Origin: Oscillospiraceae bacterium
GTDB taxonomy: Bacteria > Bacillota > Clostridia > Oscillospirales > Ruminococcaceae
Length of the DNA: 64,000 nucleotides
Reading direction: 5' to 3'
Assembly (NCBI GenBank): GCA_009777725.1
Contig: WRLG01000008.1
Location: 28,510-92,509 of the forward strand
Within the stretch, counting starts at the first letter, position 1, and each line of letters opens with the position of its first letter. Of this stretch, positions 16,655 through 24,818 are shown in pieces. The position numbers and the translations under genes are program-made. Under the pieces are notes generated by a model, which worked only from the letters and a program-made list of their open reading frames with translations, made no database searches and was not told where the DNA came from.

Positions 16655-17727
16655 CATACTATATCACAACTTTTATACTTCTTAAAAACATAAACCAAAA
16701 ACGGAATTGCGGAAGTAAAAATCAGAATACAGAAATAAATTTCAATATAGGGAATTCTTATTTTTTGATAAAGTAAGTTGAAAGCACTAAAGCTGAAAGT
16801 TTCGGAAAGCGCAAGCTGTGTAAAGAAAGCAAAAGCAGATGTGAAGATAATGCCCGTAAGCAATAAGCCGATATAGTTATCACTTGCTTTTGAAATCAGG
16901 AATACCAAAAAGGCAAAGCCGACAGTCAGCAAAAATGTTAAAGCGGTTACGCAAATCAAATACTGAGCAATTGTCCCTTTGAACCAAATATTCCCTCCTA
17001 ATCCGCCCGAAACCAGCAGGTTGTCCAAGAACGGAGTCAGATTAAAAAAACCAAACATATAAACCCCGGCGGCGGTGAGGTGAGTGACGGTTACGAGAAA
17101 TGCCGTTATCAATATTGCCGACAGCTGACTTTGCAAGGTCTTTCTTCCGCGCTTTGAATGGTATTGAATAAAGGTAGCTTTTGTCAGATTATCCCGCGTT
17201 AATAAGGGCGCGCAAAGGATGAATATTGTTATGATACTCATCAATGCGGCAAGGGAAACCAAAGAGGGAATCAAAACATGAAACTCCAGAGATAAATCAA
17301 AGGGTGTTTCATTGAGAACCTCATAGAATCTCTCTGCTTCTTTTTCGTTATATCCGGCTTGCATGACATACACGCCGCTGTCCAAACTTGTTTTTGTTTG
17401 TTTGTGTAGACTCATAGATACTTCGGTGCTGTTTTCCATGGAGTTAATGAATGTTCCGTAGCGGTAATAGGTCTTTAAATCATAGTTTTTTAATATGAAA
17501 TCCGTACCCTCTGTCATGTTGAGGCTCTCCGCTTCAAGCCGTTTTTCCGGCGTTATTTCAGTGCCGTAAAGCTTTGTGAATTCTGCGGCGGCTTCTATGT
17601 AATCAAGAGAAGATTCGTAAGCTGTATAAAGGGTATGATAGCTCCAGAGTTGAACCGCCGTAATAAGTGCAAATATAACGGTGGGAATAGGGCGGAATAT
17701 CTTTTTAAGCTCGGCTCTTATTACCAT
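16654..17727 (-). CDS. ABC-2 type exporter membrane protein (second permease)
   Basis: A 357-residue membrane protein, last gene of the sigma/ABC operon. One transmembrane segment near residues 13-32 is followed by a ~130-residue external domain and then about five hydrophobic helices (for example LVSLAALMSIITIFILCAP and LLLTGIIFTSAFAFF). This is the layout of ABC-2 exporter permeases. Its start directly abuts the previous permease gene, so the two probably form a heterodimer with the ATPase encoded upstream. Substrate unknown; a bacteriocin/antibiotic or lipid-type export or immunity function is typical for such sigma-linked sets, but nothing here decides. Confidence 0.75.
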   Translation of the reverse strand: MVIRAELKKIFRPIPTVIFALITAVQLWSYHTLYTAYESSLDYIEAAAEFTKLYGTEITPEKRLEAESLNMTEGTDFILKNYDLKTYYRYGTFINSMENSTEVSMSLHKQTKTSLDSGVYVMQAGYNEKEAERFYEVLNETPFDLSLEFHVLIPSLVSLAALMSIITIFILCAPLLTRDNLTKATFIQYHSKRGRKTLQSQLSAILITAFLVTVTHLTAAGVYMFGFFNLTPFLDNLLVSGGLGGNIWFKGTIAQYLICVTALTFLLTVGFAFLVFLISKASDNYIGLLLTGIIFTSAFAFFTQLALSETFSFSAFNLLYQKIRIPYIEIYFCILIFTSAIPFLVYVFKKYKSCDIV

Positions 17728-18545
17728 TATATCAAATCCTTTCCGCTGTATACTTTTAAGCCCGTTAATACGAATGCAAGCCCTAATAATAAGTAAAATG
17801 CGGTGATAACCGTTTCAAACCCGGGCATGGGCAGAGCCAATCCGCCGCTTGAAAACCATATTGTATTTTCTGTAATTAATCCGAGCGGAGTAGTTTTTAC
17901 TATTTTATAAAAGAGCCAATTAACAGGCAACGCCGCTATCAAAAATAAATTTGAAACAACCATCCCGGCAACCAATCCGAATGCTATATATGAGTTTCTG
18001 ATAAATAGTGCAATGGGTGTTGAAAGTGCAATAAAAATCATATTCAATATATAGGATATTGCCAGTCCGCCTATGAAAAATTGCCTTAGGGTTATGTTTT
18101 CCCAAACTACGATTCCAAACGCTTCAGCATTACCGTTGAGTAAAGACAGCTCTTGTTCCCAAACGCCGGAAAGGTCGTGTATTGAAAACAGGATTATGTA
18201 GCTGAAAAAATATATAACCGCAAAAGCAATGCTTCCCGCAAGGAACGCCGCCGAAAGCTTTAACTTTATCAGCCGTCTCCCCGTTTTAGATGAGAATAAC
18301 ACCGCCGCTGTCCCCGATGTGTTTTCACAGCCTGTAATAAACAGCAAAATCAACAGATTGAGGGCGGTGCACTCAAAAAACAGCAACATGCCGAAACTTC
18401 CGAAAAGCTCACCGTAAAGCTCCGCCCATCCGATACTGCTCAGAATATTCACCGCTTTGAGCGCGTTAAAGGCAATTGTCACCGCTATGAATACCCAAAC
18501 CAACGTAAGCCCGGAAAGCTTTTTCATTTCATATTTGAATATCAT
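17727..18545 (-). CDS. ABC-2 type exporter membrane protein (first permease)
   Basis: A 272-residue protein with six predicted hydrophobic helices: one near the N-terminus, several in the middle (AAFLAGSIAFAVIYFFSYII), and a C-terminal FYLLLGLAFVLTGLKVY. It overlaps the ATPase gene by 4 nt and abuts the second permease gene, so the three are translated as a unit. The order ATPase-permease-permease after an ECF sigma gene is reminiscent of the B. subtilis sigY-yxlCDEFG operon, in which yxlF/yxlG encode an ABC ATPase and permease. Substrate not predictable. Confidence 0.75.
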   Translation of the reverse strand: MIFKYEMKKLSGLTLVWVFIAVTIAFNALKAVNILSSIGWAELYGELFGSFGMLLFFECTALNLLILLFITGCENTSGTAAVLFSSKTGRRLIKLKLSAAFLAGSIAFAVIYFFSYIILFSIHDLSGVWEQELSLLNGNAEAFGIVVWENITLRQFFIGGLAISYILNMIFIALSTPIALFIRNSYIAFGLVAGMVVSNLFLIAALPVNWLFYKIVKTTPLGLITENTIWFSSGGLALPMPGFETVITAFYLLLGLAFVLTGLKVYSGKDLI

Positions 18546-19255
18546 TGCGATTCCTCCCCGTGAACAATCATAAATGCGTCTTCAAGGTTAGCCGCCCCCA
18601 ATTCCGCGCATATCTCATCGGGGGATTTGGAATAAAGCAGCTTATGGTCCTTGAACATAACGACATTTTTGGCAATGCTCTCAATATCGGATACAATATG
18701 TGTTGACAAAATAACGATTCTGTCATGGGACAGGCTTTCGATTAGCTTGCGGAAACGCACCCTCTCTTTCGGGTCAAGCCCTGCCGTCGGTTCATCGAGT
18801 ATTAAGATTTTGGGGTCGTTTAATAACGCCTGCGCTATGCCGACCCGCTGAATCATGCCGCCTGAAAATTTCTTCATTTTTTTATGCTTAACGTCTGATA
18901 AGGATACGGCTTCAAGCAGCTCTTCAATACGCTTTTTCGGGTTTTTAATATCTTTAAGAGCCGACAAGTATTCAAGATATTGAACGGGCGAATAGCTTTT
19001 GTAATAACCGAAATCCTGCGGCAAAAAGCCGAGTATTTCCCTGTATTTTTCATCAAGCGCGGTTATCTCCGTCCCGTTGTAAAGCACCTCTCCTTTTGTA
19101 GGAAAGATAAGCGTGGCAAGCATTTTCATAAGGGTTGTTTTTCCCGCCCCGTTCGGCGAGAGCAAGCCGTAAACTCCGCTTATAAATTCGAGATTAATAT
19201 CCTCCAAAGCAGTAAAATTGCCGAATTTTTTTGTCACATTTTTAACTGTAAGCAT
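18542..19255 (-). CDS. ABC exporter ATP-binding protein
   Basis: A 237-residue ATPase. The Walker A region reads SPNGAGKTTLMKML (residues ~34-47), with Ser in place of the first Gly of the usual GPNGAGKT. The Q-loop is near GFLPQDFGYY, the signature FSGGMIQRVGIAQALL is intact, Walker B is KILILDEPTAGLDP, and the switch His lies in ILSTHIVSD. All catalytic residues apart from that Gly are present. It overlaps the membrane-protein gene upstream by 14 nt and the permease gene downstream by 4 nt. It powers the two ABC-2 membrane subunits at 16.7-18.5 kb. Confidence 0.93.
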   Translation of the reverse strand: MLTVKNVTKKFGNFTALEDINLEFISGVYGLLSPNGAGKTTLMKMLATLIFPTKGEVLYNGTEITALDEKYREILGFLPQDFGYYKSYSPVQYLEYLSALKDIKNPKKRIEELLEAVSLSDVKHKKMKKFSGGMIQRVGIAQALLNDPKILILDEPTAGLDPKERVRFRKLIESLSHDRIVILSTHIVSDIESIAKNVVMFKDHKLLYSKSPDEICAELGAANLEDAFMIVHGEESQ

Positions 19256-20009
19256 ATTCTTTTCCTCCTTTTTTTACAAATATATCAAGCAAGATGATGT
19301 AGATAACCGCCGATATTATCATGCACAATGCAAATGTTAATATGGAAAGATTCATTAAAAACTCCTCCGTCTTGATTCTTATAGCCGACATAAGAACCCC
19401 TAACGCAAGAAACCATATTACAGGTAATATTATACTCGGTTTAAACGCCGATTTAAAGAGAATCATTGCCGTAAACGCCGAATAGATAAAAAGCGAGCTC
19501 ATTGAAACAAGCAACAATTTCAGAAATTCAAGCTCGTCACTCGCTATACTTAAAATCGCCGCCGATGGGATAACAAGCAGCATATTTACCAAGCTGAACA
19601 ATGCCATTCTGAGAGCCGTCAAATGTGCGGCTGTATATTTGCAAGCCCGAAGCAGTTCCGTAACTCCTGCCATATCCTCCTTCCAAGCGGCTAAAATATT
19701 AGCGGCAAGGTAGAAGAGCGGCGTTACCGTAAATAGTGTGAAATAAGGGCATTTCACCTGTATTGAGTTGCTTTTGAACAACCCCGCCCACACAAAAAAT
19801 CCGATTATCGAAAGTAAGAGTGCTACTAAAGCGCAGTCCTCAACTCCGCTGAAAATATTCTTAACTCCTAAATTTTCGGTAAGCTTAGTGATAACCGAAA
19901 TAAGTGATTTTCGCGGCGGCAGTCCGTTATTGATTATTAATTCAACCGAGTGAGCTTTTTCATTTTCACTCGGCATGGGTATATTATTCACCTTTGTATT
20001 CACCTTCAA
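19242..20009 (-). CDS. Six-helix membrane protein cotranscribed with an ECF sigma factor (possible anti-sigma or exporter accessory)
   Basis: A 255-residue protein not recognised by name. About 70 polar N-terminal residues precede roughly six transmembrane helices, the first being ALVALLLSIIGFFVWAG. It overlaps the sigma-factor gene by 26 nt and the ATPase gene by 14 nt. Genes immediately downstream of ECF sigma genes often encode membrane anti-sigma factors, and the polar N-terminus is where a sigma-binding region would be; no zinc-binding HxxxCxxC motif is present. Alternatively it is a third exporter subunit. Function undetermined. Confidence 0.6.
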   Translation of the reverse strand: MKVNTKVNNIPMPSENEKAHSVELIINNGLPPRKSLISVITKLTENLGVKNIFSGVEDCALVALLLSIIGFFVWAGLFKSNSIQVKCPYFTLFTVTPLFYLAANILAAWKEDMAGVTELLRACKYTAAHLTALRMALFSLVNMLLVIPSAAILSIASDELEFLKLLLVSMSSLFIYSAFTAMILFKSAFKPSIILPVIWFLALGVLMSAIRIKTEEFLMNLSILTFALCMIISAVIYIILLDIFVKKGGKEYAYS

Positions 20010-20577
20010 ACTCCTTTCTAAGTTCGCCTAAAAGCCTGTAATACATGGTTTTTACGGTATTTTCGGGCATAGACAGCAGACCTGCTATTTGAGCAAAGGT
20101 ATATCCGGCATACACCTTTAATCTGAAAATCTCTTGCTTTTCATAAGAAAGCCGGCTTATATGAGCCTCTATTTTTGAAGCAAGTATCTTATTCTCTGCA
20201 ATTGCCGGATAATCCAATTCAACAGGGATTTCAGCATCATCAAGGGAAACGGTAAGATTTCTATAGCTCCTTTTATAATCAATCAGTTTATTTGTTGCAA
20301 TTTTATAAAGCCATGTCCTAAACCCTGCTTTTTTTGGGTCATACTGATTGATGGAGAGCAATGCGGCTATGAAAATATCCTGCGTTAAGTCAAGAGCAAT
20401 GTCCTTTCCGAATGTTTGTTTATAAGCATATCTGTAGATTTCATCATAATAAGAGGATACGAGAAGATTAGCGGCTTCCTTACCGCTTTTGCGATTATGC
20501 CGCTTTTGAATCTGCTTTATCCATTGCTTTTCAAGCGGCTCAGGTTGCCGCTCCCGCTCACTCTGCTTATCCGCCAA
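19984..20577 (-). CDS. ECF-family RNA polymerase sigma factor
   Basis: A 197-residue sigma-70-type protein. Region 2 (residues ~45-115) contains YRYAYKQTFGKDIALDLTQDIFIAAL and FRTWLYKIATNKLIDYKR, the ECF -10-recognition pattern. Region 4 (~135-190) ends with YTFAQIAGLLSMPENTVKTMYYRLLGELRKE, a helix-turn-helix. The start appears to be TTG 20577 with GGCGGTGG a few bases upstream. The first ~30 residues are charged and poorly conserved. It leads an operon with a membrane protein and an ABC exporter, and a promoter resembling ECF consensus lies just upstream, suggesting autoregulation. Confidence 0.9.
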   Translation of the reverse strand: MADKQSERERQPEPLEKQWIKQIQKRHNRKSGKEAANLLVSSYYDEIYRYAYKQTFGKDIALDLTQDIFIAALLSINQYDPKKAGFRTWLYKIATNKLIDYKRSYRNLTVSLDDAEIPVELDYPAIAENKILASKIEAHISRLSYEKQEIFRLKVYAGYTFAQIAGLLSMPENTVKTMYYRLLGELRKEFEGEYKGE

Positions 20578-20607
20578 TTAATCCACCGCCTTGCCCTCTC
20601 ATTTATA

Positions 20608-20635
20608 TATACGGATTGCACGCGAGTATAGTTTC
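20608..20635 (-). promoter_or_regulatory. Putative ECF-type autoregulated promoter
   Basis: On the minus strand GAAAC (20631-20635) and CGTATA (20608-20613) are separated by 17 nt. This resembles the ECF consensus (GGAAC near -35, CGTC/CGTA near -10), about 31 nt from the sigma start codon. Confidence 0.5.
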
Positions 20636-20707
20636 AAGCTTTTTAAAATTATACCATAGTTTATGGTTGAAAATCAAGCGGGTGGTTTTGGTGAAATGAT
20701 GATGTAC

Positions 20708-20736
20708 AAAAAAAACAACGCGCAACTGCACGCTGT
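20708..20736 (-). terminator. Terminator of the hprK-murB-rlmH operon
   Basis: On the minus strand ACAGCGTGC / GCGCGTTGT pair over 9 bp with two G-U pairs and an AGTT loop, followed by eight Ts. Confidence 0.75.
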
Positions 20737-20764
20737 TTTTTTTTTATGCGCCGAGCACTCGGCT

Positions 20765-21247
20765 TTATTTATGATATTTCCCCCCGCCCAAAATCTGAAA
20801 AGCCCTGTATAACTGCTCTAAAATCATAACTCTGACCATTTGGTGCGGAAATGTCATCTTTGAAGCGGACAGCTTAAAATCAGCCGCCGCCTTTATTTCC
20901 GGGGCAATCCCATAGGAAGAGCCTATTATAATGTTCAGCGTACTTTTGCCGTTTACGCCGCAGATAGCAATCTTTTCAGAAAACTCCTCGGACGATAACT
21001 GCACCCCCTCTATGCAAAGCGCGATATTAAAGCAATCCTTTCCTAATAAATGCCTGCCCATCTCGCGCCCTTCCGCAGATAAAGCCGCACTTACTTCCTT
21101 TTCGGACGGGCTTTGTGAAAGCTTCGTTTCGTTAATCTCAATCACGCCGCTTCTGCAATAAGCTTGAAGCCGCTTGAGATATTCGCCGCACGCCATGCGG
21201 AAGTACTCCTCTTTAAGCTTACCGACAGCTATCATATTCACGTTCAC
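20765..21247 (-). CDS. rlmH: 23S rRNA pseudouridine-1915 N3-methyltransferase RlmH
   Basis: A 160-residue SPOUT-fold methyltransferase (MNVNMIAVGKLKEEYF start) that uses SAM to methylate pseudouridine 1915 in helix 69 of 23S rRNA after 70S assembly. The C-terminal knot region contains IIGSSYGIAPEIK and LSASKMTFPHQMVRVMILEQLYRAF, which are diagnostic; the protein ends in the expected GGKYHK. The length is the family standard. It overlaps murB by 4 nt and is followed by a terminator. Confidence 0.97.
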   Translation of the reverse strand: MNVNMIAVGKLKEEYFRMACGEYLKRLQAYCRSGVIEINETKLSQSPSEKEVSAALSAEGREMGRHLLGKDCFNIALCIEGVQLSSEEFSEKIAICGVNGKSTLNIIIGSSYGIAPEIKAAADFKLSASKMTFPHQMVRVMILEQLYRAFQILGGGKYHK

Positions 21248-22248
21248 GCGCCATGCTCCTTAAAGGCAATATACTCCCTGTCCGATAAAATTTCCGGCTC
21301 ACATTCAAGCATAATCCCTGTCTTTTCAAAAACCGCTTCTTTAACTTTTTCAATCAAAGCCATTAAATCATTAAATGAAGCCCCGTTCTTATTAATGATA
21401 AACCCCGAATGTTTTTGGCTGACCTCCGCGCCGCCTACAGATAAGCCTTTAAGACCGCATTGCTCTATCAGCAATGCGGCGTAACTTCCTTCCGGGCGTT
21501 TGAAAGTACTGCCCGCGCTGGGGTATTCGAGGGGCTGTTTGCCGCGGCGTTTTTCAATTATTTCGTCCATTTTTGCTTTTATTTCATAATAAACGCCCTT
21601 TTCCGCTTTGAATACGGCGGCTTGAATAACATGATGATTCCGCATAAACACACTGCTTCGATAAGATAATTCCAAATCGTTTGCCGGGCGTGATTTTACA
21701 GAGTCAGCCGCCCCGTTTACATAAAAATGAGTGTTGCCTTCTTCGTCAATGGCTTGGGCGGTTAGTATAACATCTTTTATTTCACCGCCGTAAGCACCGG
21801 CGTTCATATAAACCGCACCGCCGACAGTTCCGGGTATGCCGTATAAAAATTCAAACCCCGTCATTTGATTATCTAAAGCAAATCTGCTGAGCTTTGAAAG
21901 AGGCGTTCCCGCTTCACAGGTGATTAATGCGGTTTTGCAATCGCATACGATTTCATCAAGGTTTGTTGAATGAATCCAAACACCTGAAAAATCTTCGCCG
22001 AATAAAAACACAACCCCGCGCAAACCTAAATCGTCAACGATTAGGTTTGAGCCGTTACCGAATATATAGTACGGAATTTTAAATTTATGAGCGAAAGGAA
22101 TAAGCGTTTCAGCCGCTTTCTGTCCGTTAATTTTTATGAGCAGGTCACAGCTCCCGCCTATTTTAAAAGTCGTGTAATCTTTAAGCGATGCCTTATGTAT
22201 AACTGTACAGCCGAGCTCCTCAGCCTTTTTCGCGATTTCCGAAATCAT
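21244..22248 (-). CDS. murB: UDP-N-acetylenolpyruvoylglucosamine reductase MurB
   Basis: An FAD enzyme of about 334 residues reducing UDP-GlcNAc-enolpyruvate to UDP-MurNAc for peptidoglycan. FAD-binding motifs TTFKIGGSCDLL, GNGSNLIVDD and GIPGTVGGAVYMNAGAYGG are all present, as is the proton-donor region PSAGSTFKRP. The C-terminal glutamate of the EPEILSD end fits the short type II form. ATG 22248 is taken as start; a GTG at 22263 would sit directly on the AGGAG site, although the spacing to 22248 is long (14 nt). Second gene of hprK-murB-rlmH. Confidence 0.94.
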   Translation of the reverse strand: MISEIAKKAEELGCTVIHKASLKDYTTFKIGGSCDLLIKINGQKAAETLIPFAHKFKIPYYIFGNGSNLIVDDLGLRGVVFLFGEDFSGVWIHSTNLDEIVCDCKTALITCEAGTPLSKLSRFALDNQMTGFEFLYGIPGTVGGAVYMNAGAYGGEIKDVILTAQAIDEEGNTHFYVNGAADSVKSRPANDLELSYRSSVFMRNHHVIQAAVFKAEKGVYYEIKAKMDEIIEKRRGKQPLEYPSAGSTFKRPEGSYAALLIEQCGLKGLSVGGAEVSQKHSGFIINKNGASFNDLMALIEKVKEAVFEKTGIMLECEPEILSDREYIAFKEHGA

Positions 22249-22338
22249 ACGAAAGCGATACACTCCTTTCCAAGATAAATGATACGTTAAAGTTTATGCG
22301 GTTATAAACGTAATAATTGTTAACTGTTTGTTAACAGA

Positions 22339-23301
22339 TTAATAAAGGTCCCACCTTTTGACAACCTCTTTTTTATCCATTTCCATGCCGAGATTGTCAA
22401 GCAGTTCCTGAGCCGCATTGTAGCCCATCTTTTTATGACGGTTATTCATGGCGGCTACCTCTAAAATGACGGCTAAATTACGCCCCGGCTTTACGGGGAT
22501 GGTAAGGCAGGGGACTTTAACGCCCAGAATTGAAGTAAGCTCGCTGTCAACCCCCATTCTGTCATAGACCTTTTCATTATCCCACGGTTCAAGCTCAATG
22601 ATAATATCAATCTTTTCTGTCAGCTTAATCGCGCCCATACCGAATAAACGGCGGGCGTTTACAATTCCTATGCCGCGAAGCTCCAGAAAGTGGCGGATAT
22701 TTTCGGGTGAAGAGCCTACAAGGCTGATGCTTGACACCTTGCGTATTTCCACAGCATCGTCCGCTACAAGCCTGTGCCCGCGCTTAATCAGCTCAACAGC
22801 GGTTTCGCTCTTGCCTACGCCGCTTTCTCCCATGATAAGCATACCCTCGCCGTAAACCTCAACAAGCACGCCGTGACGTGTGATGCGCGGCGCAAGGTGA
22901 AGATTCAAAAAGGCTATAAGCGAAGCCATGAAGCCGGAGGTGCCGTCCTTGCTTCTAAGTATCGGGATTTCGTATTTTTGCGCCAGCTCCGTCATTTCCG
23001 GGAAAAACGGCAGCTCTCTTGTGATAATAAGCGCGGGAATCCTTTGCTTAAAAAGCATTTCAATCCGCTCATAGCGGGTTTTTTCCTCAATTGTAGCCAG
23101 ATAGGCAAATTCCATCTTGCCTACAATCTGAATCCTGTCGTTTGTGAAATACTCGTAAAAGCCCATAAATTGCAGACCGGGGCGGTTTATGTCGGTTTCG
23201 TCGATGATGATGCTTTCGGCTTCCTCCGGGAGGTAAACAGCCTCCAGCTGAAAGTGGTCTATTATTATTTTCAATGACACGGTGAATTTCTTATCAGACA
23301 T
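22339..23301 (-). CDS. hprK: HPr kinase/phosphorylase
   Basis: A bifunctional enzyme of ~320 residues that phosphorylates and dephosphorylates Ser46 of HPr, the switch for carbon catabolite control in Gram-positives. The N-terminal domain (residues 1-130) is followed by the P-loop GESGVGKSETAVELIKRGH, a capping Asp-Asp in VADDAVEI, and the HPrK/P signature LELRGIGIVNARRLFG. The end (KEVVKRWDLY) is normal. The upstream start at 23313 is separated from GGAG by only 1 nt, so ATG 23301 is preferred. Catabolite control elsewhere in the genome is implied. Confidence 0.95.
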   Translation of the reverse strand: MSDKKFTVSLKIIIDHFQLEAVYLPEEAESIIIDETDINRPGLQFMGFYEYFTNDRIQIVGKMEFAYLATIEEKTRYERIEMLFKQRIPALIITRELPFFPEMTELAQKYEIPILRSKDGTSGFMASLIAFLNLHLAPRITRHGVLVEVYGEGMLIMGESGVGKSETAVELIKRGHRLVADDAVEIRKVSSISLVGSSPENIRHFLELRGIGIVNARRLFGMGAIKLTEKIDIIIELEPWDNEKVYDRMGVDSELTSILGVKVPCLTIPVKPGRNLAVILEVAAMNNRHKKMGYNAAQELLDNLGMEMDKKEVVKRWDLY

Positions 23302-23400
23302 AATTGCGCCCATGCTCCATTCTTATAACAGATTAAAAATTGCACGGGCTCGTCCCCCTTTCTTATGTACACCAGTACCCATTAAATAGTATATATATTA

Positions 23401-23428
23401 ATTATACTATATTTTAAAAAAAATACAA
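23401..23428 (-). promoter_or_regulatory. Promoter of the hprK operon
   Basis: On the minus strand TTGTAT (23423-23428), a 16-nt spacer and TATAAT (23401-23406), about 100 nt upstream of hprK. Confidence 0.6.
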
Positions 23429-23466
23429 GGGTTTATTTAAAAATATCACGATTTTTGTGTAAATTA

Positions 23467-23505
23467 AAAAAACAGCGGAATTCTAAAATCAGAATCCCGC
23501 TGTTT
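23467..23505 (-). terminator. Terminator after the zinc-ribbon gene
   Basis: A stem built from AACAGCGG-A-ATTCT and AGAAT-C-CCGCTGTT (one mismatch, 6-nt loop) is flanked by A and T runs on both sides, so it could work in either direction. Confidence 0.85.
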
Positions 23506-23527
23506 TTCGTTTCAAAAAAATTGTAGC

Positions 23528-23803
23528 TTACTCTTCCTTGAGCTTAGCAAAGCAGTCGCTGCAATAAACAGGACGGTCTTCCCTCGGTCTGAAAGGAACT
23601 CTTGCGGTGCCGCCGCAGTCGGCGCAGGTCGCGTCAAACATTTCCCTTTCGGATTTTGAGCTGTTCTTTCTTGAATCCCTGCAGGGCTTACATCTCTGCG
23701 GCTCATTCACAAAGCCTTTTTCAGCGTAAAACTCCTGTTCGCCGGAAGTGAAAACGAAATCCTCTCCACATTCCTTACATGCTAATGTCTTGTCTTCGTA
23801 CAT
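23528..23803 (-). CDS. Small zinc-ribbon protein (two CxxC-type ribbons)
   Basis: A 91-residue protein with four paired-cysteine motifs: CKECGEDF (residues ~9-16), CKPCRDSR (~39-46), CADCGGTA (~60-67) and CSDCFAKL (~81-88). The two halves form two zinc ribbons separated by a Ser/Lys-rich linker. This matches a widespread, functionally uncharacterised family of probable zinc-binding proteins in Clostridia, whose CxxC-x(n)-CxxC form resembles nucleic-acid or ribosome-associated ribbons. It stands alone with its own terminator. Confidence 0.8.
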   Translation of the reverse strand: MYEDKTLACKECGEDFVFTSGEQEFYAEKGFVNEPQRCKPCRDSRKNSSKSEREMFDATCADCGGTARVPFRPREDRPVYCSDCFAKLKEE

Positions 23804-23830
23804 TTTGATTTCCCTCGCTTAAAATAATTT

Positions 23831-23912
23831 GGACCACTCGGACGGACTTGAACCGACACCTTTGCCTTTGCCTTTGGAAAAACAACGCTCTGAACCTTAA
23901 GCTACTTGGTCA
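23831..23912 (-). pseudogene. Degenerate tRNA-like sequence (tRNA-Trp-like)
   Basis: Read on the minus strand, the sequence has GACCA/TGGTC acceptor pairing, a D-arm-like TAGCTTAAGGTTCAGAGC, a TTCCAAA segment that would put anticodon CCA in the loop, and a T-arm-like GTCGGTTCAAGTCCGTC. Defects are an acceptor stem with only five good pairs, an extra T in the anticodon loop, a mismatch in the T stem, and a triplicated AAAGGC unit where the variable loop should be. It is therefore more likely a decayed or tRNA-derived sequence than a working tRNA; a covariance-model scan would decide. Confidence 0.4.
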
Positions 23913-23951
23913 TATCATATAGGGAATAAGAACAATGCGAAACAAGTGTCA

Positions 23952-24491
23952 TTACGGTTGCCTGTCAATAACCGGGATTAAGCGTTTGATTTTTTTTCGG
24001 ACTCTGTAAACCGCGTTGCCTACAGATTTTTCCGATACGCTTAATTTTCGCGCAATTTGAGAATACGGCAGGTCGTCAAGGTAGAGTCTAAACACCTCCC
24101 ATTCAAGCTTTGACAGCAACGATGAAATTTTACGGTAAAAATTATCGGAAAATTCCCGTTCCATGTAAATGCTCTCGGGGGAAACTTCGGTTGATATATC
24201 CGCGTTATCATTAAAATTGCTTAAATCGCTTAAATCAAACCGAACAGACTGACGCTTTTGAAGCTTGGAGGCTTCTGACTTCAGCTTGTTTGCAACGCAA
24301 ACCTCCGCATATGCTGAAAAGGGCACACCGCTTTGCGGATTATAGGTTCTTACTGCTTTCAGCAGGGCTAAGAGCCCTTCCTGCGATAAATCCTGAATAT
24401 CGGCGTAATTATTTGAGTAGGAGCGGGCTTTTTTCCAAACAAAATTCAAGTAACGCAAAACAAGAACCGATTCATCGCTGTTATGAACCAT
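23952..24491 (-). CDS. Sigma-70 family sigma factor, SigH-like
   Basis: A 179-residue protein when started at ATG 24491, which has GGAAAGGA 11 nt upstream; the frame extends 16 residues further without a site. Region 2 contains YADIQDLSQEGLLALLKAVRTYNP and FSAYAEVCVANKLKSE, the pattern of sporulation and general sigma-70 proteins such as SigH. A C-terminal helix-turn-helix (SQIARKLSVSEKSVGNAVYRVRKKIKR) is region 4. The Asn/Asp-rich linker between them is short. It is monocistronic. SigH would start sporulation in a Clostridium-type organism; the exact orthology needs a tree. Confidence 0.75.
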   Translation of the reverse strand: MVHNSDESVLVLRYLNFVWKKARSYSNNYADIQDLSQEGLLALLKAVRTYNPQSGVPFSAYAEVCVANKLKSEASKLQKRQSVRFDLSDLSNFNDNADISTEVSPESIYMEREFSDNFYRKISSLLSKLEWEVFRLYLDDLPYSQIARKLSVSEKSVGNAVYRVRKKIKRLIPVIDRQP

Positions 24492-24752
24492 GTTTAAGGC
24501 TATCCTTTCCTGCACGCGTTTCAATTTAAATTGACACAAAGCCCAAACCGCTTATTATTATTTTACATGTAAATATTGATTTTGTCAAGTTATTTTTTAA
24601 AAAATATTACAAATTGTAACTTTTTGTTATTATAATGAATTTATTTTGGTTTATTTTGTCTATATTGCATAGAAATTTTAAACTTTGAATAATAATTATA
24701 TTTTATACGCAGTATAATACTATGTTAAAATAAGCTTAATGAAGCAAGAGAA
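24492..24752. other. AT-rich intergenic region without a gene
   Basis: This stretch between the divergent sigma-factor gene and the small protein gene is very AT-rich. It contains a TATAAT at 24713-24718 on the plus strand but no well-spaced -35 box. No reading frame with a ribosome binding site and no convincing hairpin is seen. Confidence 0.5.
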
Positions 24753-24818
24753 AGGGGGAGCAGACCATGCTGATTCTATAAACCGCTTGCATTTAGGCGG
24801 AGCATGGTCATATTTATG
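24753..24818 (+). promoter_or_regulatory. Structured ribosome binding site: Shine-Dalgarno and start codon joined across a hairpin
   Basis: AGGGGGAG (24753-24760) is followed by a stem GACCATGCT (24763-24771) / AGCATGGTC (24801-24809), continued after an internal loop by CCGC (24783-24786) / GCGG (24797-24800). The start codon follows at 24816. With the hairpin looped out the spacing is about 9 nt, the optimum. A 4-codon frame (ATG at 24767) lies inside the stem. Confidence 0.55.
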
